Shown: positions 32,356-42,955 of the stretch, piece after piece | Layout: every line of letters starts with the position of its first letter | How positions within the stretch are numbered: position 1 is the stretch's first letter | Origin: Actinernus sp. WN-2022 | Lineage: Eukaryota > Cnidaria > Anthozoa > Actiniaria > Actinernidae | Assembly: GCA_030867875.1 (NCBI GenBank) | Contig: JAOWCC010001634.1 | Location: forward strand, 8,479,877 to 8,543,876 | Length of the DNA: 64,000 bases | Direction: 5' to 3' | Made by a program: the position numbers and the translations under genes | The notes under the pieces: model-generated | The model's input: only the letters and a program-made list of their open reading frames with translations | Databases searched by the model: none | What the model was told of the DNA's origin: nothing

Positions 32356-35300
32356 ATAAAAGGAAAATATCAGATTGTAATTAATAGTAAGTTTATCTCT
32401 CTAGAATTTGGCTCTGGAATGCATTTGATAAGTTTATTCTTTCTTGTAAATGTATTATGTAATGTAGCTGTTATTACGTAACCGTCATGTAACTGTTTAT
32501 TTAGGTACTTTTCGTGTATGTAAATTCCACCATTTTTATCTATTTATTCGCTCCCGTTGTAAAATTAGTTATCTGTTACTATTCGACCAATTTGGGGACT
32601 GTTTTTGGATACGTAATTGAAACTCGCTGGACATTGGTCTTAATCCCAAGATCGCTGCCATTAGCTCTAAACGAGGAAATGCTTGTCATCGCAAGAGGTG
32701 CAACTCGTGTCTTCGCTGCCACTAGACGTCGAGAGACCAGTCCACTCTTATACACGTATCGTGTATACACGACAGTACCATACGCATCCTCTGACGCATC
32801 TACAAAGGTGTGCAACGCCACTGACAGTGGTTCTTCTTCTTGATCCAATTGTAAGCATCTCGGAACTTTGATTTCGACTAGATCAATCAACTCGCTGAAC
32901 CATTGTCGTGCTTTGTGAATGAGGATTTCCTCTAAAGGATCATCCCAACCAAGTCCTGCAGTCCAGATCTCTTGGAATAGGATCTTCGCACGAATAGTAA
33001 ACGGTGCCAAGAAACCAATGGGATCAAATAAGCCACTGGCTTCGACTTTACATCTATCTATTGTAAACATAAAATATATATAGCTCAATAAATGTTCAAA
33101 TGTTCAAAATGTAAAAAATATATATATATATTTTTGCCAAGTTATATATATATATAACTTGGCAATCTTCCTCAGAAAGTTCCTCTTAGTGTATTCAAAA
33201 TCCTCCTGAGGGGGATTCGTCTTAAAAGTGAATACACCTTCTTGAGTTCGGCCAGCCACAAAACTCCGAGAGTCTTTAATTTATTGATGGTAGATAACCT
33301 TTGTCGAGGTCGACTTCTGTCTCATGCTCTATTTTCAGCTGATATCATCTCTAATACATTTGTTGAATTTGATAACCACTTTCGAGCATGCATCCCAGCT
33401 TTATGCCACAACTCCGTTAACTGTTGGTAGAGTTGCAGCACCTTTGTTGTCATCAAACACTGAATCCATACTGTCATCCATGTAGGTTGACTTCAACACC
33501 GTTTCTGCCGCCATAGGAAATTGATCTTCATGCGCCTTAGCGTTCTTCTGAGAGACCAATTGTGCTTGAAATGGTGAATAATTAACACCAAACACTACTC
33601 TATTAAATTCATACACCTCGGGTGCCCTGCCTTGGTCCAACGATCTCCTCAAGAAACGCTGATAAGGCCTGTCGTTGGGCGAACTTGCGACTCTCACATA
33701 CATCTCGGCGATGTCCCAAATCAAAGCCACAGGATGTCTTCTGAATCTCAGTAAAACGTCAAACAGGTCACGCTGCATGGTCCCTGATGAATTAATATGT
33801 CGTTTAACGAAATTCCTTCACATTTGGCAGATGCATCAAATACAATGCGTATCTTCGTGGTAGATCTACGAGACCTCACAACTGGGAAATGAGGTAAATA
33901 CGTATACCACGTTGTCGCTGGTTTCTCTTCCATTGGTGGAACCTTTAGAATGTAGCCTTTCTCGATATAATGTTCTATGTTGTTAGAGTAAACCTCAACG
34001 ATTTCTGGTTTCTTCAACAACCGCTTCTCTGTGTTATACAATCGGTTCAGTGCCATGTTATAATTGTTTGATAATTCAGGTGTATCTTTCTTACAAGGAA
34101 TTTAAACTTGGTACCTCCCATTCTCGTATTCGATTGATTTCTCAACCTTACCCAGTGCATCTCTTTCATCAGGTTTCAGGATTTGAACATCATCTGTCAT
34201 GCTGAAATTCTCAATCTCCGCAGCAGATAGCCTACATCCTCATCATAGTTATTCTGGTTATGCACAAAATAAGTGTGTGCAAAGTTCGCATGAGACTCAC
34301 AACTTTGTACTTCACTTGGATTTCCGATACATGTCCATCCTAGGGGTGTAAGTCTTGCTATTGGCTCGCCTGGCATGCCTCTAACATCCTTATGTGAGAA
34401 GTGAAATCCAGCGTAGTCAATCCCGATTAGCATATCAACTATTGGGCGATTGCCAGGATTGTGGAACTCTATATGTTCCAGATGGCGCCACTTTGCAGCA
34501 TGCTTTCCCCAGTCTATCACGACCATGTTTCCAGTCACTCTTTCTGTTGCGAATGTGTTAACATTTATATTCACTTTGCCATTTAGACTTTCAAGTCCCA
34601 CTTCAACCGGCATAGTTTCAAAAGTCTCAGTTTGACCATTTCAAACATTCACGGTTACCCTTACTTCCGAAAATTCAATCTCAAGTTTCAGCATTTCTTG
34701 GCCAACCTTTTCGGTTTTTCTTGGTCTTTCAAGCGTAAATACTCTCCCGATAATTTTGCCATTGCTTCCATCGCTCGCTCCTGGAGCGTATCAAGCTTTT
34801 TTTTACAGGCGTCTATTACTTGCCGTCGACTCGGCATATCTTCTTCCTCCAATAGGTGTAACAGTTGATGTCTCGTTCTAGTAAAAGCCGATTTTGCTGT
34901 AGCTTTATTTTGCTTTAGATCTTCCAAATTCTGTTCCGCGCTTTCTTCCATTGTTCCAGCTGTTTCGCCGTCTCTGCCATCCACTGACAAAATGTAAAAT
35001 AACCTTGCTCTGCTACCATATGATTACAAGGATCTCAATTTACTTTTCCTACTTTAATACTGGCTTGAAGTCCAATGTCCAGCGAGTTTCGATTACGTAT
35101 CCAAAAACAGTCCCCAAATTGGTCGAATTGTCCAGTGAGTTGAACGTAGCAACAGCTAACCAATTTTACAACGAGAGCGAATAAATAGATAAAAATGGTG
35201 AAATTTACATACGCGAAATTAAAGTACCTAAATAAACAGTTACATGACGGCCGACGTAATAACAGCTACATTACGTAATACATTTCTAAGAAAGAATAAA

Positions 35301-35380
35301 CTAATTATCAAATGCATCCCAGAGCCAAATTCTAGAGAGATAAACTTACTATTAATTACAATCTGATATTTTCCTTTTAT
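32356..35380 (-). mobile_element. Rearranged BEL/Pao element with inverted LTR copies
   Basis: The minus-strand interior runs gag start (34990-34688, coiled coil), then DUF1758-like protease tail (34613-34197), reverse transcriptase (34056-33401, with YMDDS), the Pao segment FDPIGFLAPFTIR (about 33030), and the RNase H start (HTFVDASEDAYG). Integrase is missing. So are the protease active site, the zinc-knuckle part of Gag and several frames. LTR-derived sequence flanks it, but at 32356-32641 it lies in plus orientation and at 35069-35380 in minus orientation. LTRs should be direct repeats. Only the right copy has the expected neighbour: a primer-binding-site-like TGGTAGCAGAGC (35009-35020) and then Gag. 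A TATATAAAAGG box (LTR TATA element) sits at 35372-35382. Dead element. Confidence 0.85.
33061..33165. repeat. TA-rich palindromic insertion in the BEL pol region
   Basis: GCCAAGTTATATATA pairs with TATATATAACTTGGC (33136-33163), followed by more TA repeats. Pol reading is continuous up to the NFLRKIA-like codons on one side and resumes at FDPIGF on the other, so about 100 bp was added here by microsatellite growth or a small insertion. Confidence 0.7.
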
Positions 35381-35429
35381 ATAATTATATACTTGTAACT
35401 TCCAAAGTAAAATCCAGTCAGTGGAAGAG

Positions 35430-36524
35430 AGTCGGACGTGGAAGGGAAGAAGAAGATGAAGGTGGTTGAAGAGGAGCTTCAAAGAGAAGAGTTCGTCAAC
35501 AAGTGGAAGGCGGCTGTTGCTGATTTTACAGACCACTGTAATCGAGTGAAAGCCCAATATGAGCAGCTGAGACATCTAAAAAACACCTTCCAGCCGACCA
35601 TGCCATACTACAGATGGACTTTGCGGAGAACTACACCTGTTTTCAGGCAGAGGACGTCCAGTCTGCCTTCTGAAATGCCCCAGCTTACTCTGCACCCAAC
35701 CGTCATAGAGCTACAATGATGAAGAATGCGAGGACCTCACACACAAGAGCACCGTTATAGTGTCGAATACGTTGGAACACAACAGCGACACAGTGTTGTA
35801 CCTGAAGTTAAGGCCCTGTGTCCTAACTACTACACCGATAGTCCTACGTCTCAGTGTCGAAATAAGAATATATTTTACATCGTCTACAGCCACAAGGAAG
35901 TAGAAATTAACGATTCCGAAGGCATCTTTGCTTGGGCCGAGAAATACCAAGCCAGCAGTTCCATTGCATACAAATGTGTCCCTTCAGATAATTGTGCCCC
36001 GGCAAAGCTTGACATGAAGGGCTTCGGCGACCTCCAGCCAGCACCAGGCACGATGCAACTTCACGCCGTAGTAAGCGATGAGTCCAGCTCCATCTCAGTC
36101 AGAAACACGTCTTGCTTCTGCGAGAATTGCTTTACCAGCAGATGGAGCATTCAAGGCCGACTCCGAATGTGGCTGGAGAAGACATCTGCTAAAGCTACCT
36201 GAAGTCACTGCAGAGGGAATCAAGTTAGGCGTAGATGACTGGGTCGCAGCCGTATATGATGCTAATTGGTACATCGGCAAGGTTAAGGTTCTCGACGTGG
36301 ATGATGAAGATAAAATAGCCCAAATCACTCAATTCCAGGAGGCTTCAGCATTTTCTAAGGCTGACAACACTTTCAAGTGGCCAAGGAATCCTGATCTCCT
36401 GTGGATTTCCACAAAGGATACTATGGCTGCCATTCGGCCCCCAGTTCCTCGTGGAAGAAGTCGGAGGATACTCATGATCGAAGAAGAAACCGCCAAGATG
36501 ATTAAGAATATGTACGAGTCCTAA
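35430..36524 (+). pseudogene. DDE-like transposon gene of a cnidarian repeat family
   Basis: Pieces in order, in changing frames: REEFVNKWKAAVADFTDHC (from about 35470), LQMDFAENY (about 35615), LTHKSTVIVSNTLEHNS (about 35740), YYTDSPTSQCRNK (about 35830), FAWAEKYQASSSIAY, and a C-terminal part VDDWVAAVYDANWYIGKV ... MIEEETAKMIKNMYES to 36524. I recognise the order from a multicopy protein family in cnidarian genomes. The D in QMDFAEN and in YTDSP look like DDE-type residues. A segment between YSHKE and INDSEG that I would expect to carry a further acidic or His motif is absent. At least four frameshifts, so dead. Confidence 0.6.
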
Positions 36525-36994
36525 TTGGGTAAATGATCAGGTGATCTTCGTATACCTTACATCGTGCTTTCTTGGACAGTACTGGTTGAAGAACGTTAAG
36601 AAGAACAAGAAGTTTAACAAAAATAATAACTTTCGTTACCAAGTGTATATTTCGACGGAATAACTAGTAAGCGTTATTATACTGTGATCTGACAATTAAG
36701 TCATTTTCATATTATTATATGTTATGACAACTTTCTTTTTTCAATACTAAGATCCATATTTTCCCCCGAAGTTAACAAAAATGATTCTGCTCATTATGTA
36801 ATTTAGAAACATTTTCGTGTTTCATGGATTTTGTGATTTGTCGAATACATGTTTCCTTGAAAAATTAAATATATAAGGCATGGAGGACGTTACATTGAAT
36901 TCATTATATGATTTGTAAACGAGGTTTAGCATTAAATAGGCATTCATGAGTTAACGTTACGCCCGTCTTGTAGTAACCTCCGTTACGTTTTGAG
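36525..36994. other. No gene seen
   Basis: About 470 bp of AT-rich sequence between the DDE-like pseudogene and the next MITE. Nothing recognised apart from one AACCTCCGTTACG motif at the right end. Confidence 0.4.
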
Positions 36995-36997
36995 TTA

Positions 36998-38780
36998 TGT
37001 AGCGATCAAATCGCAACCGGCGGACAACCCCGGGCAACCCCCGGGCGTTTGACTAGTTTTCGTGCCCGGGGAGTAGGGAATTTGACATCGGTAGCTGTCC
37101 TTGGGGTGGGGAATTTGACGCCGGATGGAAGGTGTTGGGGGAGGGGGGATTTGAACAAGTTGTCTCGATTTCATGCTATGTGCTGCGTGGTTAATCATGG
37201 CGGAATTGGAGCGGGGAGGTCACTTTAGACGACTTCAAAGGACAAAATTCTGCTTTTGTAAGCGACTGGCTTTAAAAACAAAGGGATTCCAAAAGCTTTG
37301 TGCTGTATTTGAAGGCATTAAAATATAAATGTAAATTGCTTACGAATATTTAAACTGTCTGTTAAGGACGGTGCCTACTAATTACAAACCATTTGTTTTC
37401 TGACTAAAAGTCTATATGGATTGTTTGAACCACCTAAGGAGCTTTTGAAATCAGAAAACAATTTCTGGGGTACCCATACGTTTAAGAGAGAATTAAGGAT
37501 GAAAATCGAAAAAAGTGCTGACTCAGCATTTTTCTTTGTCCGAGAAACCATTTTTTTATTCGATTTATATTTTGGGTTATCTGGCAAAATATTAGGGCAA
37601 AAAACGTTAGACATAGCGTTCTTCACAAAGGATGCTAATCAAACCATTTATTTTACAGTAACTATCATTTTTTGTACAAATTTTGCTTTGTAAGCCTCAT
37701 TAGTGACCATGAACAGACATAATTTTTTGCTGAAATGAACATCAAGTTTCAATTTTATAAAGACAAAAAATATTTGTAAACATTGTTTAGCTTCTATATT
37801 ATAGATTACAAAAAGAAAAAAATGGGGGTATCCACACGTTTTAAAAAGTTATGGGGATGGTAGACCTCTTTATCGCTAATTTATTTTCAAAAATTGACAT
37901 ATTTTACCAAGCCCTCCCTAGTAAGTCTGAAAATTGGTTTCTTTCATTGCATTCTGGGAGATTTTCAAGATGGCGGTGGGGAAAAGAGTCAGTCCCGTCT
38001 TTCGAATTTATTAATTGAAAATCAAACCTGTTGCTGCTTCCTTTGTGCTCAAACCCCATACAGTCCTTCCTTCTTCATTCTTCTTTGGATTTCCAAGAGG
38101 TTTACCCGTTTTCACAAAGCTTATTTGACCGTATTCACACATTGTTTATACTGCCGAGTCCATGTTTGGAGAAACTGGCGAAACTCGAAAGCATCGACAG
38201 GCCTAAAGCAAAGGCGCTGGGCGAAAAGACAGCAGCGATTCATGGCAGTCCAAACAACCTTCATTCAATTGGTCGGGTAAATCGCCTAAATCTACGATTC
38301 TTCGACCATCTCCCCACGATAAATCATCACTTAAGAGTTAAGATGGTCGGCTCTTTTATACCATTTCAGCCATAGTGGAATTTAAAGATTTCACAAATCG
38401 TTAATTTCTCAAGCATATCTTTCGACCGTATTTTGAAATCCTTCATCTTTCTGTCTGTCAAATTAACAGCTTTTTCAAAATAGTTCTGCAAATGGCCTGT
38501 CTCGCGGGATGACCCGCGGGACGCAAGATGCGCAGAACGGCGTGCGCGCTGACATTAGTAGGCACCATCCTTAAAAACAAAATGCGGTGTCACAACTAAT
38601 ACTATGTTCCGGGGGTAGGGGCATTTGTTCGCCTAATACGACAATGGAGTGGGGCATTTGAACAACATTTTTGGCCCGGGGGACGGGAATTTGAACAATC
38701 CATACTCCTAAAATTCAAATGCCCGGGGTTGACCGGCGGGGGGGGGGGGGGGATGTTGATGTTTCGATTTGATCGGCACA
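36998..38780. mobile_element. PIF/Harbinger-like MITE, TTA duplication, with nested TTAA element
   Basis: Inverted ends TGTAGCGATCAAATCG and TGTGCCGATCAAATCG are bounded by TTA (36995-36997, 38781-38783). Same family as 31376-31802 but inverted relative to it. Without the nested insertion it would be about 574 bp. The interior has poly-G (about 38737-38752), CCCGGGC blocks and GGGGCATTTG motifs. No transposase. Confidence 0.85.
37366..38570. mobile_element. 1205-bp TTAA-specific element with proven empty site
   Basis: Ends GGACGGTGCCTACTAAT and its complement ATTAGTAGGCACCATCC, flanked by TTAA (37362-37365 and 38571-38574). The sister MITE at 31376-31802 carries the uninterrupted site with a single TTAA, which shows both the boundaries and the 4-bp duplication directly. 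Several open frames exist (37421-37693, 37894-38280, 38031-38375) but none looks like a piggyBac or Kolobok transposase. Non-autonomous. TTAA targeting fits piggyBac or Kolobok. Confidence 0.92.
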
Positions 38781-39047
38781 TTACCGAAGTAGCATCAATT
38801 TTTAGCCACAATGCAAAACAATGATGCATCACGAGGGCTTTTCATCGATGAATGTATTTGACCTTCCTCGTCAGACCTCTTTCTGCCTTTATTTAACAAA
38901 TATTATATGGAAAAAACGTCTTTTGACATTTTGTTACAGGAAAACAAGGAAAAATAGGGAAATCAATGTTTTATTGTAAAATTTGAGGTTTGGATTTTGT
39001 AAACTTACACGTTTTGTGTCGTCTGGATGCAAAGTACCGATACTGAT

Positions 39048-39989
39048 TTATGTACTGTTTAAAACACGAACAGCAGTGTTTTATCCAGTTTAAAAATTCG
39101 AGGGCGAAGCCCGAGAATTTTTAGACTTGATAAAACACGTGCTGTGAGTGTTTTAAACGGCTTCAAAAACGCTTTAAGAATGCAATGAAAGAAAGACGCA
39201 CATCTCAAGGGAATGGTTACTTAATGAACCATTGAACCTTTTTATTCACAACGCCATGCAAAATATTCGAGTAATCACCGCCTGCAATTACGAACATCTC
39301 AAGGGAATGAAATGAAGAAATTACCATACTATGTTGTTTGAAGCCGCGTTTCGCAATGCAAGTAGAATCTGCACTTGAAGGATTTGGTGTCGTGGTTTAC
39401 CTCGATAAAGTTCAAGACTTGGAAAGCGATGTGACTGACATGACGGCAGACTCTAAATTTTTGAGTCCGGCACAAAATATGTAAGTTTAATGCACGTTTT
39501 TATAATTTTACGGCTTTGAGTTTGGTTTAATAATTGGAACTAAACAGTGGCTCGGTAAACAAGTAATGGTAGTTGGATAACTTCATTTTAAAAATATTAT
39601 CTGTGTATCTCGGTAGTCTGCTGATATTAGTAAATTTAGTTCAAAATTTATTATCTAGGTACCTTATGTTCCGTGTACATTTTGCTATCTTTGGGTCTTT
39701 ATCAGTGAATTCTTAATTAGGATGAAACTTTATATAAAATTTCATGTTCATTAATATTCTTTATATAAAACGTTCATCCTAATTAGCAATTCAGTGAGAA
39801 AGCTGAAACATCAATAGAAATTCCATTGTCTCAATCATTAACCCCGTTTCCCTCTGGGACAGAATTCAAATCCCTCCGCGGGACTTTTAGAATGATGAGA
39901 TTTTATCAGGTATAAAGGAGAATGCACGTGACTGATTTGCTTCATCTGATTGGACAAAATGCTCATTAATTATTCATGAGTTTTTGAAG
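39048..39989 (+). mobile_element. Hairpin-ended element, copy B (942 bp)
   Basis: No difference from copy A (26387-27328) was found in a line-by-line reading, with a constant coordinate offset of 12661, so no indels. Same orientation. The hairpin is at 39057-39158 and the 42-codon frame at 39356-39484. Flanks differ from copy A at the first base outside, so this is not part of a longer duplication. No obvious target duplication. Confidence 0.8.
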
Positions 39990-41099
39990 CTTATTTTGCA
40001 TACGCTATAAATTTGAAATTATATGTATATATTATCGCAATTTTTTCACCTTTTTTCTTATACAGCACACGAGGTCTAGGTTAAAGTTTTGTGATAATTT
40101 CGCATTGAAAGATTATATGAATTTTTTTGCGGATTCCAAAATTTGAATAGTGCATTCTTTACAACTCCACTGAAAACGTCCCATCACTAGCCTGCTTGCT
40201 GCGCAGGCTATTCCATCACTTTTTCATCATTTTTCAATCCTATTGGTCTCGTTTATCGTGGATTGCGTGATTTGTGGAAGTTGAAAACCGGCAAGTTCAA
40301 ATCACTCGAGTGGCGATACTTGACAAAAAGAGCTGTTATTAAACAGTTATAGCAGAAGAATACAAACAAACTTGTAAGTATTAATTAGTAAATACTCATA
40401 ATTTATAAGCCAATTACCAAATGTGAATGCTGAATTTCTTAGCCTGATGATACAATAAAAAACCTGCTTTCTTTGATGAACTGTATGCTAAGTTTACTCG
40501 TTCCCGGAATAATTTTATTTCTTTGTACCACGATTGTAGTAGCGTTGTGAGGTATCCAAACGTTTCTTTGTGTTTTTTGAAGTGACACCCATTTCAGCTT
40601 CTGTGTATTTCAGTGACAGCTATGGTATATTTATTTCCACTAATTTCAGGTTGATTCAATTCAGTCGTTTTTGCTGCAGTTGTTTTCATCGAACTTGCGA
40701 GAGCCGGAAAAACAGCATTAATCGCTCTAAAAACTTGAATTTTAGCTGAAAAACGAAAAAGCAGAAATAGTTTTCAATTCGTATTTGCCTTCATGTAACA
40801 AATTGTTTAGTTTCTTTCAAAATGTACGCTATTTTTTTTCGAAGAAAATCCTGAGCGTGCAAAACCGCGTCTCCAAACGTTGAAGTCTTACTTGTTTTTT
40901 TTGTTTTGTATTTTGAGGCTGTTGCGCCGAGATAAAATCTTCTTTTCCTTGTCATTTGATTCTTCTCCATAGTTTTGGGCCGATTTCGCTTGTTTTTATA
41001 TTATAATTCAGTTTGAATGTCGTCTTGAAAACAAATTCACGAGAGATCCGGATGAATTCAGCAGAGGTCCAGATGAAAAAATCCGGACCTATGAGCAAC
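39990..41099. other. No gene seen
   Basis: About 1.1 kb of AT-rich sequence. CTAGCCTGCTTGCTGCGCAGGCTA at about 40190-40213 is a short palindrome. No coding frame or recognisable repeat otherwise. Confidence 0.4.
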
Positions 41100-41395
41100 A
41101 GAAATCGCGAAGCGCAGTTTTTATTATCATGGATGTATAGTTTATAATGGATTTCGATCTTAATTTTTAATAGATTTTGACGATTTAAATGATTTTTAGA
41201 TATGTTAGTTTTATATAGTCAATTTAGTGATCAATTAGCATATATGAGTAGTTAATAGTTTGTATTTATATCTTAGTATTAACATTAGTTTTATCTACCA
41301 TTTCAATATTTTGAAACAGGGCTCCTATTGATAACAGTAACATTTTGTAACTGAAAGAATTACCCTGTTGAAATAAAGGTGTCTATCTATCTATC
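41100..41395 (+). repeat. LINE 3' UTR and tail
   Basis: Plus-strand sequence ending CTGAAAGAATTACCCTGTTG, AAATAAAGGTG and (TCTA)n. The polyadenylation signal plus microsatellite tail and the TTGATAACAGTAACATTTTG block are typical of a multicopy cnidarian LINE end. I recall the block but cannot verify it. No coding part is present, so it is severely 5'-truncated. Confidence 0.55.
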
Positions 41396-41475
41396 AACCA
41401 ATCAGATTGCAAGATGGACTTCATCTGGACCTCTCACGGGGATGCCATATAATAAAGATAGTTAATGTCTTTATA

Positions 41476-41761
41476 ATCCTTCAAATATTTTCTTTTACGG
41501 TAGCTACGCCCACGGAGGGTGTATAAACACAATAACCTATTTGTGGCATCGAAATATGCCCTGATATTTCGTCCGCGGACATTATCTGTTCCAAGAAGAG
41601 AACAGTTCCCGAGAGCAAAGCTCGAGGAGAACTGTGAGCTTCGAGGATCAGATCATGTCCAAGGACAAATATCAGGGCATATTTCGATGCCACAATGTAG
41701 ATTATTGTTGTTATCATCCTTCAAATATTTTCTTTGCTTATACGCTCACAGGGGGTGTATT
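41476..41761. repeat. 162-base hairpin between ~48-bp direct repeats
   Basis: The hairpin at 41536-41697 has outer stem TTGTGGCATCGAAATATGCC and its complement, then ACAGTTC/GAACTGT and a GAGC-aaa-GCTC tip, with GA opposite GA on both sides of the tip stem. Diverged direct repeats beginning ATCCTTCAAATATTTTCTTT and ending GGGTGTAT lie on each side (41476-41525, 41716-41761). It resembles a decayed relative at 28921-29005. Confidence 0.7.
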
Positions 41762-42458
41762 CGCGGATATTTCCCGCTCGCGGAGAGAAAATATCGGGTC
41801 AAATAGTTGATGGGTTATAATCGCTGATATCTCAAGGGCACCCAATGGGTACTTTTTGAAATTCGTTTGAAACCAGTTGTCTGCAGCTTATCTAGCCATT
41901 TTAAGGCGCCTACTATATCTTTTGACGTATTCTAGAAAGCTATTAGCTGTTCGGATTTTCTAGGTGGAAATCGCGTCAACCGAAAATACTATGGCAAAAT
42001 ATTCCCGGCCTACGAATTTGTTAGTAGTCTAGAACAGAAACAAGAATTTTCTAGCCCAAGTAACTTCATGTTGCAAAGTTTTGTGGAGGTACGAATTTTT
42101 TAGGGATTCTTTTTCCTTTAGCCAATTCTTAGGGAATGAAAATGTGTTGTTCTGACTCTATTGATCAGACGAATTGGGGCGTACGAATATTTTAGGGGAA
42201 ACCTTTTAGTCTCCCCTTTCTTCTATAATTTTCTAGGGATTGAAAACAATTTTTTTAGCCAGTATTTCAGAAAACAATTTTCTAGGGACAATTTTTTCAA
42301 ATCCGAAAGTGTTAGGCTAACTTACTCTCCCGAACAGCTTTTTAACCGAAAACTTCGTTGGGTGCCCTTGATATCTGACTTCTGGTGAGACAAATATAGG
42401 TCATGGGAATACCAATCACGCTGGAGCAAATATTTGATGGGTCATAAAGGTGTATACT
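41762..42458. other. No gene; possible 3' flank of the discoidin gene
   Basis: Nothing recognised. TTTTCTAGGGA/TTTTTTAGCC-like short motifs recur between 42020 and 42300. The stretch lies downstream of the minus-strand discoidin exon, so it may include the 3' UTR, but I see no clear polyadenylation signal. Confidence 0.35.
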
Positions 42459-42611
42459 TCACTCGCTCCCCACAGTGCACCCGTACAGTTCAGCTCGTAA
42501 TGTGATCTTTAATTCCCACGATTGGACAACGATCCTTATGTGTCGTGCCGTGACTCTCGTCACGAGAGTGTTGTTGACAACAGTGTTGGAGTCTGTGTTG
42601 GCCATTAACAC
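42459..42611 (-). CDS. Last exon of a discoidin (F5/8 type C) protein
   Basis: A consensus acceptor (TTTATTTGTTGCAG) is followed by 50 codons reading VLMANTDSNTVVNNTL, RVTARHIRIVVQSWE and ITLRAELYGCTVGSE, then TGA at 42459. The GN/ANTDxNTVV, AR-IRI and LR-ELYGC elements are the C-terminal half of an F5/8 type C domain, which binds carbohydrate or lipid head groups on secreted or membrane proteins. The exon starts in phase 0, where such domains are often split. Upstream exons should lie to the right on the minus strand, but I find none before 64000, so introns are long, exons are lost, or this is an orphan exon. Confidence 0.8.
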   Translation of the reverse strand: MLMANTDSNTVVNNTLVTRVTARHIRIVVQSWELKITLRAELYGCTVGSE

Positions 42612-42955
42612 CTGCAACAAATAAAAGCAATTAAATATTCTAGTAAAGGTATATAAATATGAAACGGTTAGCAAAAGTCTTTCACTTTTAAATTCATTTG
42701 GTGGAGTATACCTGTAGAATTTCATAAAACCTTGGCCTTGCAATATATAATTGTTATATAATAAAGCTATTTCAAAAACCTTTGATGATCAAATTGACTC
42801 AAGCATATGCGACCAAATCGAAACATAGCATGTGTAGAAGGTAAATGATAAAATTATTACATGCACACATTTATGAATTTTAAATCAGTCAAGAACAGAG
42901 GACAGGCTTGAAATGATCTCCTTTCCGTCTTCCCATACTCCCTTTCGGTCTAGCT

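Noticed and set aside
34951..35184. Plus-strand frame near the right LTR as coding
   Set aside because: It reads LTR sequence; the same peptide appears at the left LTR on the other strand because the LTR copies are inverted.
32356..35380. Intact LTR retrotransposon
   Set aside because: The terminal copies are inverted, not direct, and integrase plus parts of Gag and protease are gone.
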